Below, piece by piece: positions 29,683 to 39,624 of a DNA stretch of 64,000 bases. Under the pieces are notes generated by a model, which worked only from the letters and a program-made list of their open reading frames with translations, did no database searches and was not told where the DNA came from. Source of the stretch: CAVSJR01 sp963728285 (lineage in GTDB: Bacteria > Actinomycetota > UBA4738 > HRBIN12); contig CAVSJR010000003.1 in NCBI GenBank assembly GCA_963728285.1, positions 1 to 64,000 of the forward strand, in the 5' to 3' direction. The number at the start of each line of letters is the position of its first letter. Positions within the stretch are counted from its first letter, which is position 1. Both the position numbers and the translations under genes were made by a program.

Positions 29683-31157
29683 ATGAGCGACGCCGTCACG
29701 CTGGACATGCTGATCGACGGGAGCGGGTCGAGGCGCGCTCGGGGTAGCGCTTCGACGTGCTCAACCCCGCCACCGGCGAGGTCTACGCCACGGCGCCGAA
29801 GGGGTCGGAGGAGGACGTGGACGCTGGCGGCCGATGCGGCGCGCCGCGCGTTCGCCGGCCCGTGGAGCGAGCTCTCCGCCACGGATCGCGGCGCGATGCT
29901 CGCGAGGCTCGCCGCGCGCTCGATGCACGCGAGCCGAGGAGTTCGCTCGCGGCCGAGACCGCCCAGAACGGCAAGACGCTGTTCGACGCCGAGTTCGACG
30001 TCACGAGACCGTCGCGTGCCTCGAGTACTACGCGGGCGCCGCGAACAAGCGACATGGGCGAGACGATCCCCGGGCCCGAGCGGCTTCCTCGTCTACACGC
30101 GCCGGGAGCCGGTGGGCGTCTGCGGCCTGATCGTCCCGTGGAACTTCCCGCTCGCGATCGCGGTGTGGAAGCTGGGGCCCGCGCTCGCGGCCGGCAACAC
30201 CGTGGTGCTCAAGCCCGCGAGGAGACGCCCGTCACCGCGCTGATGCTGCCGATCTGGCGGAGGAGGCGGGGTTCCCGCCCGGCGTCGTGAACGTGCGTGA
30301 GCGGGCTCGGCGCGGCGGCCGGCCACCGGCTCGTCATGCACCCCGACGTCGACAAGGTCTCGCTCACCGGCGAGACGACCACCGGCAGAGATCGTGATGC
30401 GGAACGCCGCGGAGGCCCTCAAGCGGGTCACGCTCGAGCTCGGCGGGAAGTCGCCAGCGCTCGTGTTCGCGGACGCCGATCTCGACCTCGGCCGTGGACG
30501 GCTCGCTGTTCCTGATCTTCGCGAACGCCGGCCAGGTGTGCGACGCGCGCTCGCGCATCTTCGTGCAGGATGCCGTGTACGAGCGAGTTCGTGGATCGCT
30601 TCGTCGAGCAAGGCCGGAAGGATCGTCGTCGGCGACCCCACCGACGCCGCGCAGTCACATCGGCGCGATCACCTCCGCGCGCCAGCTCGAGAAGATGGAG
30701 CACTACGTCGAGATCGGGCAGAAGGAGGGCGCACGCCTCGCTGGCGGGCGGGGAGCGGGCGGCCGACGCGCGGCTGCTTCTACCGGCCGACGGTGTTCGC
30801 CGACGTCGACAACTCGATGCGGATCGCCGGGAGGAGATCTTCGGCCCCGTCGCGCGCGATCGGGCGGTTCTCCGACTACGACGACGGGATCGCGAAGGCG
30901 AACGACACCCCCTACGGCCTCGCCGCGACCGTGTGGACGAACGACCTCACCACGGCCCACCGGGCCGCCGAGGACATCCGAGCCGGCGGCGTGTGGATCA
31001 ACACCAGCGAGTTCCTGTTCAACGAGGCCCCGTTCGGCGGCATGAAGGCATCCGGGTTCGGTCGGGAGCTCGGTCCATGCACGGGATGGATGCGTATACG
31101 GAGGTGAAGAACGTCGGCGTCTCGCTCGGCGTCGAGGGGCCGACGTTCGAGCTCTAG
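29683..31157 (+). CDS. Aldehyde dehydrogenase, multiply frameshifted
   Basis: A second ALDH, about 480 residues when assembled: PATGEVYATAPKGSEEDVD, GVCGLIVPWNFPLAIAVWKL (NAD site), AGNTVVLKPA, VTLELGGKSPALVFADADLD (general base), FANAGQVCDARSRIFVQD with the catalytic Cys, and TPYGLAATVWTNDLTTAHRA. About eighteen or more frame changes occur between 29735 and 31075. The C-terminus VKNVGVSLGVEGPTFEL and TAG at 31155-31157 are clear. The closest general type is betaine/gamma-aminobutyraldehyde-like ALDH, but the specificity is not determined. It lies 28 bases after the aminotransferase and should oxidise the aldehyde formed by transamination. GGAGGAGAGGAG precedes ATG 29683. Confidence 0.82.
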
Positions 31158-31170
31158 GTCGGGAGGCGGG

Positions 31171-32381
31171 ATGGCCGTGACCAACCTGGTGGACGACGAC
31201 ATCACGGTCGAGTCGCTCTGGGACGATCCGTACCCGATCTACGCTCGCCTGCGACGCGAGGCGCCCGTCTGCTTCGTTCCGGCGGTCGGCCTCTGGTTCG
31301 TCACCAGGTGGGCGGACGTCGAATACGGGACATGGCATCCGGAGCTCTTTCCCGCGTCCGTCGTGGGATCGCCGCTGGACCGTACCCTCGGCGGGACCAA
31401 CGTGCTCACCGTGGACGGCGAGGCACATCACGAACGTCGCGAGCCGCTCGACCGGGCGCTTCGCCCGAAGGTGGCCGAGCAACGTGCGCCGAGATCGTCC
31501 GGACCATCGCGGACGAGCTCCTCGACGCCATCGCCCCCCGCGGGCACGCGGACCTCATCGCCGAGTACTTCGAGCCCCTGTCCACACGCTCCCTGTCGCT
31601 GGTGATCGGCCTCGGCGATCTCGGCGCCCCGACCCTCGTTCGGTGGTTCCATGAGCTCGCGATCGGGACGTCGAACTACGAACGGGATCCAGGGAAGCAG
31701 CGCACGGCAGATTCGGTCAGCTCGGAGATCGACGGCGCGCTCCGCCCGCTGTTCGCGCGTCGCCTCGAGGAGCCCGACGACACGATGGCCTCCTACCTGA
31801 TCCACGCCGTCCCCGGCGATCTCGAGGAGCGCCTGCGATGGGTGATGCCGACGCTGAAGCTCGTCCTGATCGGCGGGTTGCAGGAGCCCGGCCACGGCAT
31901 GGGCTCGACGGTGTACGGGCTCCTCGGCGATCCCGAGCAGGGCCGGGCGCTCGCCGCCGACCCCGAGGGGCTCGTGGGCAAGGCCGTCGATGAGGGGCTG
32001 CGGTGGATCTCACCCATCGGGACGCAGGCTCGGGCGTCCGAGGGAGCCGAGGTCGGTGGCGTGCGGATCCCGCAGGGCGACAACGTCGCGTTCCTGGTTC
32101 CCTCCGCGAACCGGGACGATGCCGTCTGGGGTCCGAGCGCGGATCGGTTCGACATGTTCCGTCCGCATCATTCGCACGCGGGATTCGGGTTCGGGTCGCA
32201 CTTCTGCGTCGGGCACTACCTGGCCCGGATCCAGATGCGGATCGGGATCCGGTCGCTGTTCGAGCGGCTGCCGCGGCTGCGCCTCGATCCGGATCTCCCC
32301 GCACGGCTGCGCGGATGGGAGTATCGCTCCCCGTCCCATCTGCACGTGCGGTGGGATCCCGGATCGGTTCTCGCACAGTGA
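31171..32381 (+). CDS. Cytochrome P450, one frameshift
   Basis: A soluble bacterial P450 of about 403 residues. The haem-binding loop is GFGFGSHFCVGHYLAR (F-x-x-G-x-H-x-C-x-G), the K-helix E-x-x-R is EGLR in VDEGLRWISPIG, and the PERF-like region is SADRFDMFRPHHSH. The I-helix reads GGLQEPGHGMGS rather than the usual A/G-G-x-E/D-T, so proton delivery may differ. The frame changes once near 31480 (between RPKVAEQ and CAEIVRTI). P450s hydroxylate or dealkylate organic substrates using electrons from a ferredoxin; none is encoded here. It is 13 bases after the ALDH and belongs to the same series. Confidence 0.88.
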
Positions 32382-32474
32382 AACTGCCTTGACCCATGTG
32401 AGAAGGCTCCGTAGCGTGCACTCGGGCCCCGCCTCGGGGCGTCGCACGATCCACCCGTCGTGGGAGGAGGGGGA

Positions 32475-33781
32475 ATGAGCGAGCACCTCGATCCTCGGGC
32501 GTCCCAGCCGGCGTCCGCACCGTCCCACCGGCGCCTGAGCCGCCGACAGCTCCTGCGATACGCGGGCGCGTCGATCGGCACCTTGAGCATCGCGCAGATC
32601 CTGGCGGCGTGCGGGGACGACGGCGGGGGAGGCGGAGGCGGCGGCACCAGCGGCACGAGCTCCTCCGAGGTGGGCTCGGAGGCGTGGTGGTCCACGCAGC
32701 AGGCGGCGGCCGAGCTCGTCATCGCGAACTGGTCGCTGTATATGGACAAGGAGAAGGACGCCAACGGCGACATCGTTCACCCGTCGTTGGAGCTGTTCAC
32801 GAAGGAATCGGGCATCGAGGTCGACTACCGCGAGGTCATCGACACCCTGGACACGTTCTTCGCCAAGGTCCAGCCGCAGCTCCAGGCCGGGCAGCCCCTC
32901 GGCTACGACGTGATCCCCGGGTTCACGAACGGGAAGTACTTCGACACCATGCTCCGGCTCGGCTACGCCATCCCGATCGACCAGTCGAAGATCCCCAACT
33001 TCTACGAGCACGCGGCCGAGGTCTACGTGGATCCGACGTATGACCCCGGGAACGAGCACTCGATCGCCTTCATGTCCGGCATCACCGGCATCGCCTACGA
33101 TCCCTCGCTCACCGGTCGCGAGATCACGTCGTTCCAGGACCTGCTCGACCCCGCGTTCGAGGGGAAGGTGGGGATGTTCGGGGACACGTTGGACATGCCG
33201 AACTTCGCGTTGGTGGGGATGGGCGTCGATCCGACGACGTCGACCCCGGACGACTGGCAGGCCGCCGCCGACATGCTGATCGAGGCACGAGACAGCGGGA
33301 TCGTCCGCCAGTTCTACGGCGCGAACTACATCAACGCGCTGGCGCGGGGCGACGTTGCCCTGGCCATGGGCTGGTCGGGAGACGTGTTCCAGTCGAACAA
33401 GTCGGGCGACTCCGAGGGCCTGCAGTTCGTCGTGCCCGAGGAGGGCGCGGTCATCTGGACCGACAACATCGTCATCCCGCAGGGCTCGGTCAACCCGGCC
33501 GGCGCGATGGAGTGGATGAACTTCATCTACCAGCCGGAGATCATGGCGATGATGGCCGAGTGGATCACCTACATCCCGCCGGTCCCGGCGGCTCGCGACG
33601 TCGTGCTCCAGGATGCCGCGAACGCCTCCGGCGCGGACGCGGAGTTCCTGCGCAATTTCGCCGACAGTCCGCTCGTCTTCCCGTCCGAGGAGGACATGAG
33701 CAAGCTGGCCCGCTATCGGGTGCTGACGCCGGAGGAGGAGCAGCAGTGGAACTCCGTCTTCCAGCAGGTCTATCAGGGCTG
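32475..33781 (+). CDS. Spermidine/putrescine-type ABC substrate-binding lipoprotein
   Basis: The 434-residue protein has an N-terminal twin-arginine-like and lipoprotein signal: RRLSRRQLLRYAGASIGTLS then AQILAACGDDGG, with Cys in the lipobox and a Gly-rich linker. The mature part matches PotD/PotF-type binding proteins: ELVIANWSLYMDKEKDANGD, YDVIPGFTNGKYFDTML, IPNFYEHAAEVYVDPTYDPG, VALAMGWSGDVFQSN and EWMNFIYQPEIMAMMAEWIT. Such proteins capture polyamines or similar cations outside the cell and deliver them to the permease. GGAGGAGGGGG precedes ATG 32475. It directly precedes the permease gene. Ligand type is a family-level inference. Confidence 0.88.
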
Positions 33782-33817
33782 AGGGTGCGGGCGCCGAGCT
33801 ATCGGCGAGGCTGAGGC

Positions 33818-35624
33818 GTGGCGGCGGACCCACCGGTCGACCCACCCCTCGGGGACGCGCTCCGCGCGGTGCCGGGCCGAACGACCACGTCGTGGGCGAA
33901 GCGCCGAGCCCGGGCCGTCCCGTACGCGCTCCTCGCCCCGGGCGGGCTCTGGCTCGCGGCGTTCTTCCTCGTCCCGATCGGCTACCTCGCCTATACCTCC
34001 ATGCAGAGCGGCTACCTCGGGGCCTACGAGTTCACGTGGAACCTCGGCAACTTCACGTCGGCCTTCCAGCTGTATCGCGAGCAATTCCTGCGCTCGCTGC
34101 TGTATTCGGGGGCCGCCTCGGTGGCGGCGATCCTGCTGACGTATCCGGTCGCGTACTGGATCGCGTTCCGCGGCGGCAGGCGAAAGACCATCTTCCTCTT
34201 CCTCCTCCTGCTCCCGTTCTTCGTGTCGTTCGTGATCCGGACGATCCAGTGGCAGTTCCTCCTGAGCGACAACGGCATCGTGCTCGGCACGCTGCAAGGA
34301 CCTCGGCCTGCTGCCGTCCGGCTTCCGCGTGCTCGCGACGTCGTTCGCCGTCGTGGCCGGCATCACCTACAACTTCGTTCCGTTCGCCGCCCTTCCGCTC
34401 TACGTCGCCCTCGAGCGGATCGACGTGCGCTACGTCGACGCGGCCCACGACCTGTACGCGGGTCGCGTCGCCGCCTTTCGGAGGGTGGTCTGGCCGCTGT
34501 CGATCCCCGGCGTGTTCGCCGCCTTCCTGCTTACGTTCGTGCCGGCGTTCGGTGACTACGTCAACGCAGAGTTCCTCGGCGGACCGGGGAATCGGATGAT
34601 CGGCAACGTGATCCAGACCGAGTTCCTGGTCAACCTGAACTATCCGGGCGCCGCCGCCATGGCGTTCCTGGTCCTCGCCGCCCTGTTGGTCGGCGTCTTC
34701 GGCTACGCGTGGTTCCTGGGCACCGACCGTATCGGGGTGTCGGAGGGGATCGACTTCGGCGTCCCCACCGCGGTCGAGGAGCCTCCCGTCCGGCGGCGCC
34801 GATGGACGAACCTGGTCCTGCCCGTCTACGTCGGCCTGTTCATCGCCTATCTCGTGTCCCCGATCGTCATGATGATCGTGTTCGGGTTCAACGCCCCGAG
34901 CGGCAGGTTCAACATCACGTGGGAGGGCTTCACGCTGAACAACTACGTGACCCTGTTCGACATCCCGGGGCTCACGGCCGCGCTTCGTCTGACGCTGTGG
35001 CTCGCCCTGTGGTCGACGATCATCGCGACGATCATCGGCACGCTGCTCGGGCTGGCCGTCGGACGCTATCGTTTCCGCGGATCCGGGGCACTGAGCTTCG
35101 TGATGTTCCTTGCGATCGCCTCCCCGGAGATCCTCCTCGGTTCATCGCTGCTCACGATGTTCGTCGTCGTCCGGCTCGGCTCGGTGCGGATCCCACTGGG
35201 CTTCTGGGCGTTGCTGATCGCGCACGTCATGTTCTGTATCTCTTTCGTCGCCGTCACGATCCGTGCGAGGGTGCAGGGCATGGGCCGAACGCTCGAGGAG
35301 TCCGCGCAGGATCTCTTCGCCGGCCCGGTCACGACGTTTCGAACGGTGACCCTGCCGCTGTTGATGCCCGGGGTCATCGCCGGCGCGCTCCTCGCGTTCG
35401 CGCTCTCGCTCGACGACTTCGTGATCTCGAACTTCGTGTCGGGGTCCGCCCAGACGTTTCCGCTGTGGGTGTACGGGTCCAGCCGTCTCGGGATCCCCCC
35501 GCAGGTGAACGTCATGGGGACCCTGCTGTTCCTCGGCGGCGTCCTGGCCGTCGGACTGAACCTGATCGTGTCTCGAAGGCGGCCGCCCGCGACGAGGCCG
35601 AGGGAGGCGCTCGACGCCGGGTGA
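33818..35624 (+). CDS. Fused two-domain ABC permease (PotB-PotC type), one frameshift
   Basis: One reading unit of about 602 residues contains both permease halves of a polyamine-type importer. The first half has SLLYSGAASVAAILLTYPVA and an EAA loop, YVDAAHDLYAGRVAAFRRVV. After SEGIDFGVPTAVEEPPVRRR a second complete membrane domain begins and ends with its own EAA loop, LEESAQDLFAGPVTTFRTVT, then SLDDFVISNFVSGSAQTFPL. From 34329 the frame is continuous through the junction between the halves, so the fusion is real; one frame change near 34300 interrupts the first half. About twelve transmembrane segments are expected. In the usual arrangement these are two genes, with an ATPase gene beside them; no ATPase gene is adjacent. 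Confidence 0.85.
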
Positions 35625-35655
35625 ACCCGCGGCGGCCGGGCGCCGCCTCACGGGC

Positions 35656-37079
35656 TCACGCCATCTCGATGTAGCGCTCCACCTCCCAATCGGAGACGTG
35701 ACGCCGGTACTGTTCGGCCTCGTGTCGCTTGAGGGCGACGTAGTACTCCACGAACTCCGCGCCGAGGAGCTCGCGCGCGAGCGTGGACGAGGCGAGCGCG
35801 TCGAGCGCGTCGTCGAGGTTCCGCGGCAGCGGCTCGAGGTCCGGCTCGGCGTAGGCATCCCCGGCGACGGGGTCCGGCGCCGCCGCCTTCGTCTCGATCC
35901 CGTGGAGGCCGCCGGCGAGGCACGCGGCGGCGACCAGGTAGGGGTTCGCGTCCGCGCCGGGAACCCGGTGCTCGACCCGGGTGGCCGACGGCGAGGTCGT
36001 GACCGTCCGCAGCCCGGTCGTCCGATTGTCGTGCCCCCAGCTGACGGTGGTCCCCGCCCACGAATACGGGACGTTGCGTTTGTAGGAGTTGGGGGTCGGC
36101 CAGAGGATCGCGGTCAGCTCGGGCAGGGTCGCGAGAAGGCCCCCGATGTAGGAGCGACCGACGTCGGACAGGCCGAGCGGGTCGGAGGGATCCCCCAGCA
36201 CGTTGTCGCCGGACTCGGCCGACCACAGGGATTGATGCACGTGACAGGAGGAGCCCGACCACCGCGCCCTCGGCTTGGCCATGAACGAGGCGAGCAGATG
36301 GCGCTGGGCGAGCATCTCCTTCACGCCGTGCTTGAAGACGAACGCGTCGTCGGCCGCCCGGAGTCCCTCGGCGTGTCGAATGTTCAGCTCGAATTGACCG
36401 GCCCCGGTCTCGGGGCTGCTGGCCTCGATCGGAACGCCGGCCGCCTCGAGCCCCTTCCTCACGTCGGCCATGAGCTCCTCGTCCAGGCTGCCCCCGTACA
36501 CGCCGTAGATGTAGGGGCGCACCCGGATCGGGTCGAGCCGATAGCCGGAGTCCCGAAGCGAGCGGGCGTCCCCGCGGAAGGCGTAGAACTCGTACTCGAA
36601 CCCGAACCTGGCGAGATAGCCGAGGTCCGCGGCGCGATCCAGCTGACGGGCGAGCACCCCGCGCACATCGATCGGAAGAACGCTCTCCCGACTCGAGATG
36701 GAAGCCACCGAGGACGCCGAGCGTCCGGTCGTGCCACGACAGGAGCCTCGCGGTCGCCAACTCGGCGCGTACGAACACGTCGGGGAACCCGTGCTCCTTT
36801 CTGGGGAAGTACCCGCGATAGGCCGCGCCCCCCGGAGGCTCCGCCAGCTCCTCTCCCTCGTCGGACTCCTCGCGGTGGCCGAGGACGAAGATCACGTCGC
36901 TGATGGCCACTCCTCGCTCCAGCGTGTCGAGGAATTCACCGAGCGGAAGTCGCTTGCCGCGCCAGATCCCGTGCACGTCGGGTCCCCCGACCGCCACGGT
37001 GCGCGATCTCGGCCTCCCTGCACCAGCGAGCGAACTCCTCCGGGGAGTCCGGGATGCCCGCAGCATCCTGGGAGCTCAT
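35656..37079 (-). CDS. Glutamine synthetase-like (gamma-glutamylamine synthetase type), frameshifted
   Basis: The assembled protein is about 474 residues. It has the glutamine synthetase catalytic fold: FGFEYEFYAF (metal Glu), ASSPETGAGQFELNIRHAEG, FMAKPRARWSGSSCHVHQSL (His of the ATP/Mg site) and RVEHRVPGADANPYLVAAA. The length and these variants resemble PuuA/GlnT-like enzymes, which join glutamate to polyamines or monoamines, rather than GlnA. Frame changes near 37010 and 36690 split the N-terminal domain. It converges with the permease and lies 31 bases from it. Together with the polyamine-type transporter this supports entry of an amine by gamma-glutamylation, an inference from context. 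Confidence 0.8.
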
Positions 37080-37087
37080 GGATCCGC

Positions 37088-38398
37088 TCACCGGGTCGTC
37101 ACACGGACGGGCATGTGCTTGATGCCGTTGTGAAAGTTCGATCGCAGGCGTTCCACGTTCCCCGCGAGCTCGATGGACCGAAGACGGGGGAGGAGCTCCT
37201 GAAACAGGATCGCCACCTCCATCCTGGCGAGGTCGGCGCCGAGGCAGAAGTGAAGGCTGGCGCCGTGCGGACCGAAGGCGACCTGAGGGTTCGGCCACCG
37301 CCCCACATCGAACCGGTACGGGTCCTCGAACACCAGCTCGTCCCGATTCGCGGAGATGTACCAGGTGACGACCTTGTCGCCTCGGCGGATGGTCTGGCCC
37401 CGCAGCTCGACGTCGCGCATGGCCGTGCGCCGAAAGTGCATCGCGGGGGTGGCCCACCTGATCATCTCCTCCGCGGCCGTCGGCGCCAGGGCCGGATCCT
37501 CCCTCAGGCGATCGAGCTGATCGCGGTCCTCCATGAGCGCCAGCATCCCGTGCGAGATCGTGTGGCGGGTCGTCTCGTTGCCCGCCACCACGAGGAGCGA
37601 GAAGTAGTTGCGATATTCGGGGTCGGTCAGCGGGACGCCCTCCACGTGGTCGACGGCGAGCACCGTCATCACGTCCTCGCGCGGATCGCGTCGCCGTTGC
37701 TCCCGGAGCCGGTCGGCGTAGGCGAATATCTCGGCGCCGGCCGGGCTTCGAAACGGCAGATCGCGATAGGCGTCGGTGTCGTCGCGATCGATGACGGCCT
37801 CGGTGTACTCCGGGTCGGCGTGTCCGACCATGGCGTCGGCCAGACGCACCAGATGATCGGCGTCGTCCACGGGGATGCCCATGATGGCGCAGAGCGCCCG
37901 CATCGGGAGGAGCCTCGAGATCTCCGTCACGAAGTCGAACTGCTCCTTCTCGAACGCATCGTCGACGACCGAACGGGCGAGCTCTCGCACGTATCCCTCG
38001 TAGGCCTCCACGGCCCGCTTCGTGAACCGCTTGCTGACGAGGTTGCGGAGCTGGGAGTGTCGCGGCGGATCCGTCTCGATGAGCGATCGCCGCGGCTCGA
38101 GCTGGTTCGCCTCGAGCTCCTCCAGCATGACGAACCCCTCCGCCGCCGAGTACGTCCGCCAGTCCCGGTGGATCTCGACGAGGTCGTCGTAGCGCGTGAC
38201 CGCCCAGAAGCCACGGTTCGGTGGCGGCTCCTCGTGCCAGAAGACCGGGGCCTCGCGGCGCAGGGTGTCGAACCAGTCGAACGGAACGCCGTCGACGTAG
38301 TTGTCGGGGTTGACGAGATCGATGCTTTGCACCTGCACCCTCGCGAACCTCCTCGGGCCGTCGAGCGGTGGCGCGCGGACCCGGCGCCGCGGAAGCAT
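37088..38398 (-). CDS. Cytochrome P450 with extended haem loop
   Basis: A complete, unbroken P450. The I-helix is LLVVAGNETTRHTISHGMLA with the oxygen-activating Thr, the E-x-x-R is in TAAEEMIRWATPAMHFRRTA, and FEDPYRFDVGRWPNPQ precedes the haem loop. The haem loop reads AFGPHGASLHFCLGADLARM: relative to F-x-x-G-x-H-x-C-x-G it has three extra residues between Phe and the His-x-Cys. The true start is probably a GTG near 38338 (VQSIDLVNPDNYVDG), since the first 20 residues are Arg/Pro-rich. Eight bases separate it from the downstream GS-like gene, so both are likely co-transcribed. Sterol- or terpene-type P450s are the general neighbourhood, but no substrate is assigned. Confidence 0.88.
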   Translation of the reverse strand: MLPRRRVRAPPLDGPRRFARVQVQSIDLVNPDNYVDGVPFDWFDTLRREAPVFWHEEPPPNRGFWAVTRYDDLVEIHRDWRTYSAAEGFVMLEELEANQLEPRRSLIETDPPRHSQLRNLVSKRFTKRAVEAYEGYVRELARSVVDDAFEKEQFDFVTEISRLLPMRALCAIMGIPVDDADHLVRLADAMVGHADPEYTEAVIDRDDTDAYRDLPFRSPAGAEIFAYADRLREQRRRDPREDVMTVLAVDHVEGVPLTDPEYRNYFSLLVVAGNETTRHTISHGMLALMEDRDQLDRLREDPALAPTAAEEMIRWATPAMHFRRTAMRDVELRGQTIRRGDKVVTWYISANRDELVFEDPYRFDVGRWPNPQVAFGPHGASLHFCLGADLARMEVAILFQELLPRLRSIELAGNVERLRSNFHNGIKHMPVRVTTR

Positions 38399-38659
38399 GG
38401 TACGGGCGCGTCCCGGTCACCGCAAAGCATTTCCATCAGGTGAGATCGGGGGATTTCGTCCTCTGGACCGTCGCGTATCGTACCGACGGGCGGTCTCGCG
38501 GCGTCTAGCGTCGAGGGAGACTCCATTCGATGTGCGCCGAGGGGAGCGGTGCGTACGATCGCAGCACCCGGGTGAGCCCCGGACGACGGTTCGAGCCGCC
38601 GGGATCGGGCCGACCGGGTGCTCGGGGACGACACACCCGACTGATCGGCCGAGGGGGGA

Positions 38660-38833
38660 TCAGACCGAGGCTGCGAGCGGGTAGTCCACCCACTCGTGGC
38701 CGTTCTCGCAGGCGTGATGCACGTGTTCTCGGCCGGACGCGTGTCCGAAGACGCCCGGGCAATCGTCCCGACCCTCGTGCGTGATGGCGACCTCGGCCAC
38801 CATCCCGCAGATGGCACAGTCCGTACGCACCAT
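38660..38833 (-). CDS. Small Cys/His-rich protein (57 residues), putative metal-binding
   Basis: A 57-residue reading frame from ATG 38833 to TGA 38660-38662. It opens MVRTDCAICGMVAEVAITHE with a C-x-x-C pair and ends with HHACENGHEWVDYP, giving a C-x-x-C ... H-x-x-C-x-x-x-H arrangement suitable for a zinc ribbon; a further Cys lies in DDCPGVFGHA. GGAGGGA directly precedes the ATG, though the spacing is short. It is 49 bases upstream of no same-strand gene but lies next to the hemerythrin gene, on the same strand and downstream of it, so the two may share a transcript. Family not recognised; frame, start site and Cys/His pattern support a real gene. Confidence 0.6.
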   Translation of the reverse strand: MVRTDCAICGMVAEVAITHEGRDDCPGVFGHASGREHVHHACENGHEWVDYPLAASV

Positions 38834-38881
38834 TCCCTCCTCTGGTTCGCCGGAGACCTGCCTGTTTTCGCCGGCCCGATT

Positions 38882-39325
38882 CTACGCCCCTGAGAGCTCC
38901 TGCTTCCTGGCCGCCATGCGATCCCCGAGCTCATCGAGCTCGGACTCGTCCATCACCTTGCGAGCCTGCTTGAACATCTCGTCTTCCTCTTCCTCGATGT
39001 GATGCTCGAGGTTCTCCTTCATCACGGTGAACTTGGCCGCCCAGGTCTCGTCGTCGACCGGCGTCGCCTCGAGCTCTCCCAGGATGACGTCGACGACATG
39101 ATGCTCCTCGTACGCCTCGAGGACGATCTCCTTCGTCGCGGCGAACTCCTTGAGGGCGGGGTAGAGGACCTCCTCCTCGATCGCCTCGTGGACCTTCAGC
39201 TCGCTCTTGATCTTGTCGAAGAGCTCCTCTCGGGTCTTCACGGCACGCTCCGTCGTGTTCTCGCCTTCCTCCAAGAGCTTTTTCACCTTGTCGTGGTCGT
39301 CCTTCAACAGCTTCAGCGCGTTCAT
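38882..39325 (-). CDS. Hemerythrin HHE-domain protein
   Basis: A 147-residue helical protein with HHE-type iron ligands: KLLKDDHDKVKKLLEEGE, KVHEAIEEEVLYPALKEF, YEEHHVVDVILGELEA and LEHHIEEEEDEMFKQARKVM. Four helices with H...H-x-x-x-E...H...H-x-x-x-E form a diiron site. Such proteins bind oxygen or nitric oxide or respond to oxidative stress. The ATG at 39325 is preceded by GGAGGGAAGCC on the coding strand, a good ribosome-binding site. It is separated by 299 bases from the divergent HdeD-like gene. Confidence 0.88.
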   Translation of the reverse strand: MNALKLLKDDHDKVKKLLEEGENTTERAVKTREELFDKIKSELKVHEAIEEEVLYPALKEFAATKEIVLEAYEEHHVVDVILGELEATPVDDETWAAKFTVMKENLEHHIEEEEDEMFKQARKVMDESELDELGDRMAARKQELSGA

Positions 39326-39624
39326 GGCTTCCCTCCAGTTGACTGGCGGCGGACGAGTCTCTGCATCCGTCGCGTGACGCCTCGAGAGCCGGCGCCTCCA
39401 TGTATTTCGGTGAATCTGGGCGAGGCCCTTTCGAAAGGTTGCGGCTCGATATCGGGTGCTTCCTTTCCTCCGGATGATTCGGCCTAACCCTCGAGGTTGG
39501 TTTCGGCGGCGGGAAAACCCCTAACACGAGTGACGTACGCAGCGGTTCGCCCATCCGATGACGGCTCGCTCTTCGCGCGAGAAAGGGTCAAGATGTGTTC
39601 AGTCGATGATCCGAAGGGGGAGTC
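39326..39624. other. Intergenic region between divergent hemerythrin and HdeD-like genes
   Basis: This stretch holds no convincing gene. GAAGGGGGAG just before ATG 39625 serves as the ribosome-binding site of the rightward gene. A-rich positions around 39590 are locally lower in G+C and a promoter for either gene is probable, but no clear -35/-10 pair is seen. Confidence 0.4.

Larger units (their letters stand above)
24733..31075. other. Segment with extreme density of single-base frameshifts
   Basis: Five consecutive genes that are recognisable end to end change reading frame more than fifty times here, roughly once per hundred bases. In most cases the net change is a gain of one base; a few need a loss of one or two gains close together. 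Stop codons and missense changes at active sites are not enriched, and ribosome-binding sites and overlapping start/stop pairs survive. Genes just outside (23.2-24.4 and 31.2-32.4 kb) have one frame change each. This fits poorly corrected sequence rather than gene decay. Confidence 0.8.

Noticed and set aside
24733..31075. Apparent placement of every extra base exactly between codons
   Set aside because: Any +1 frame change can be written as one base dropped at a codon boundary within the uncertain interval, so the pattern is produced by the way the frames are joined and is not evidence of programmed frameshifting.
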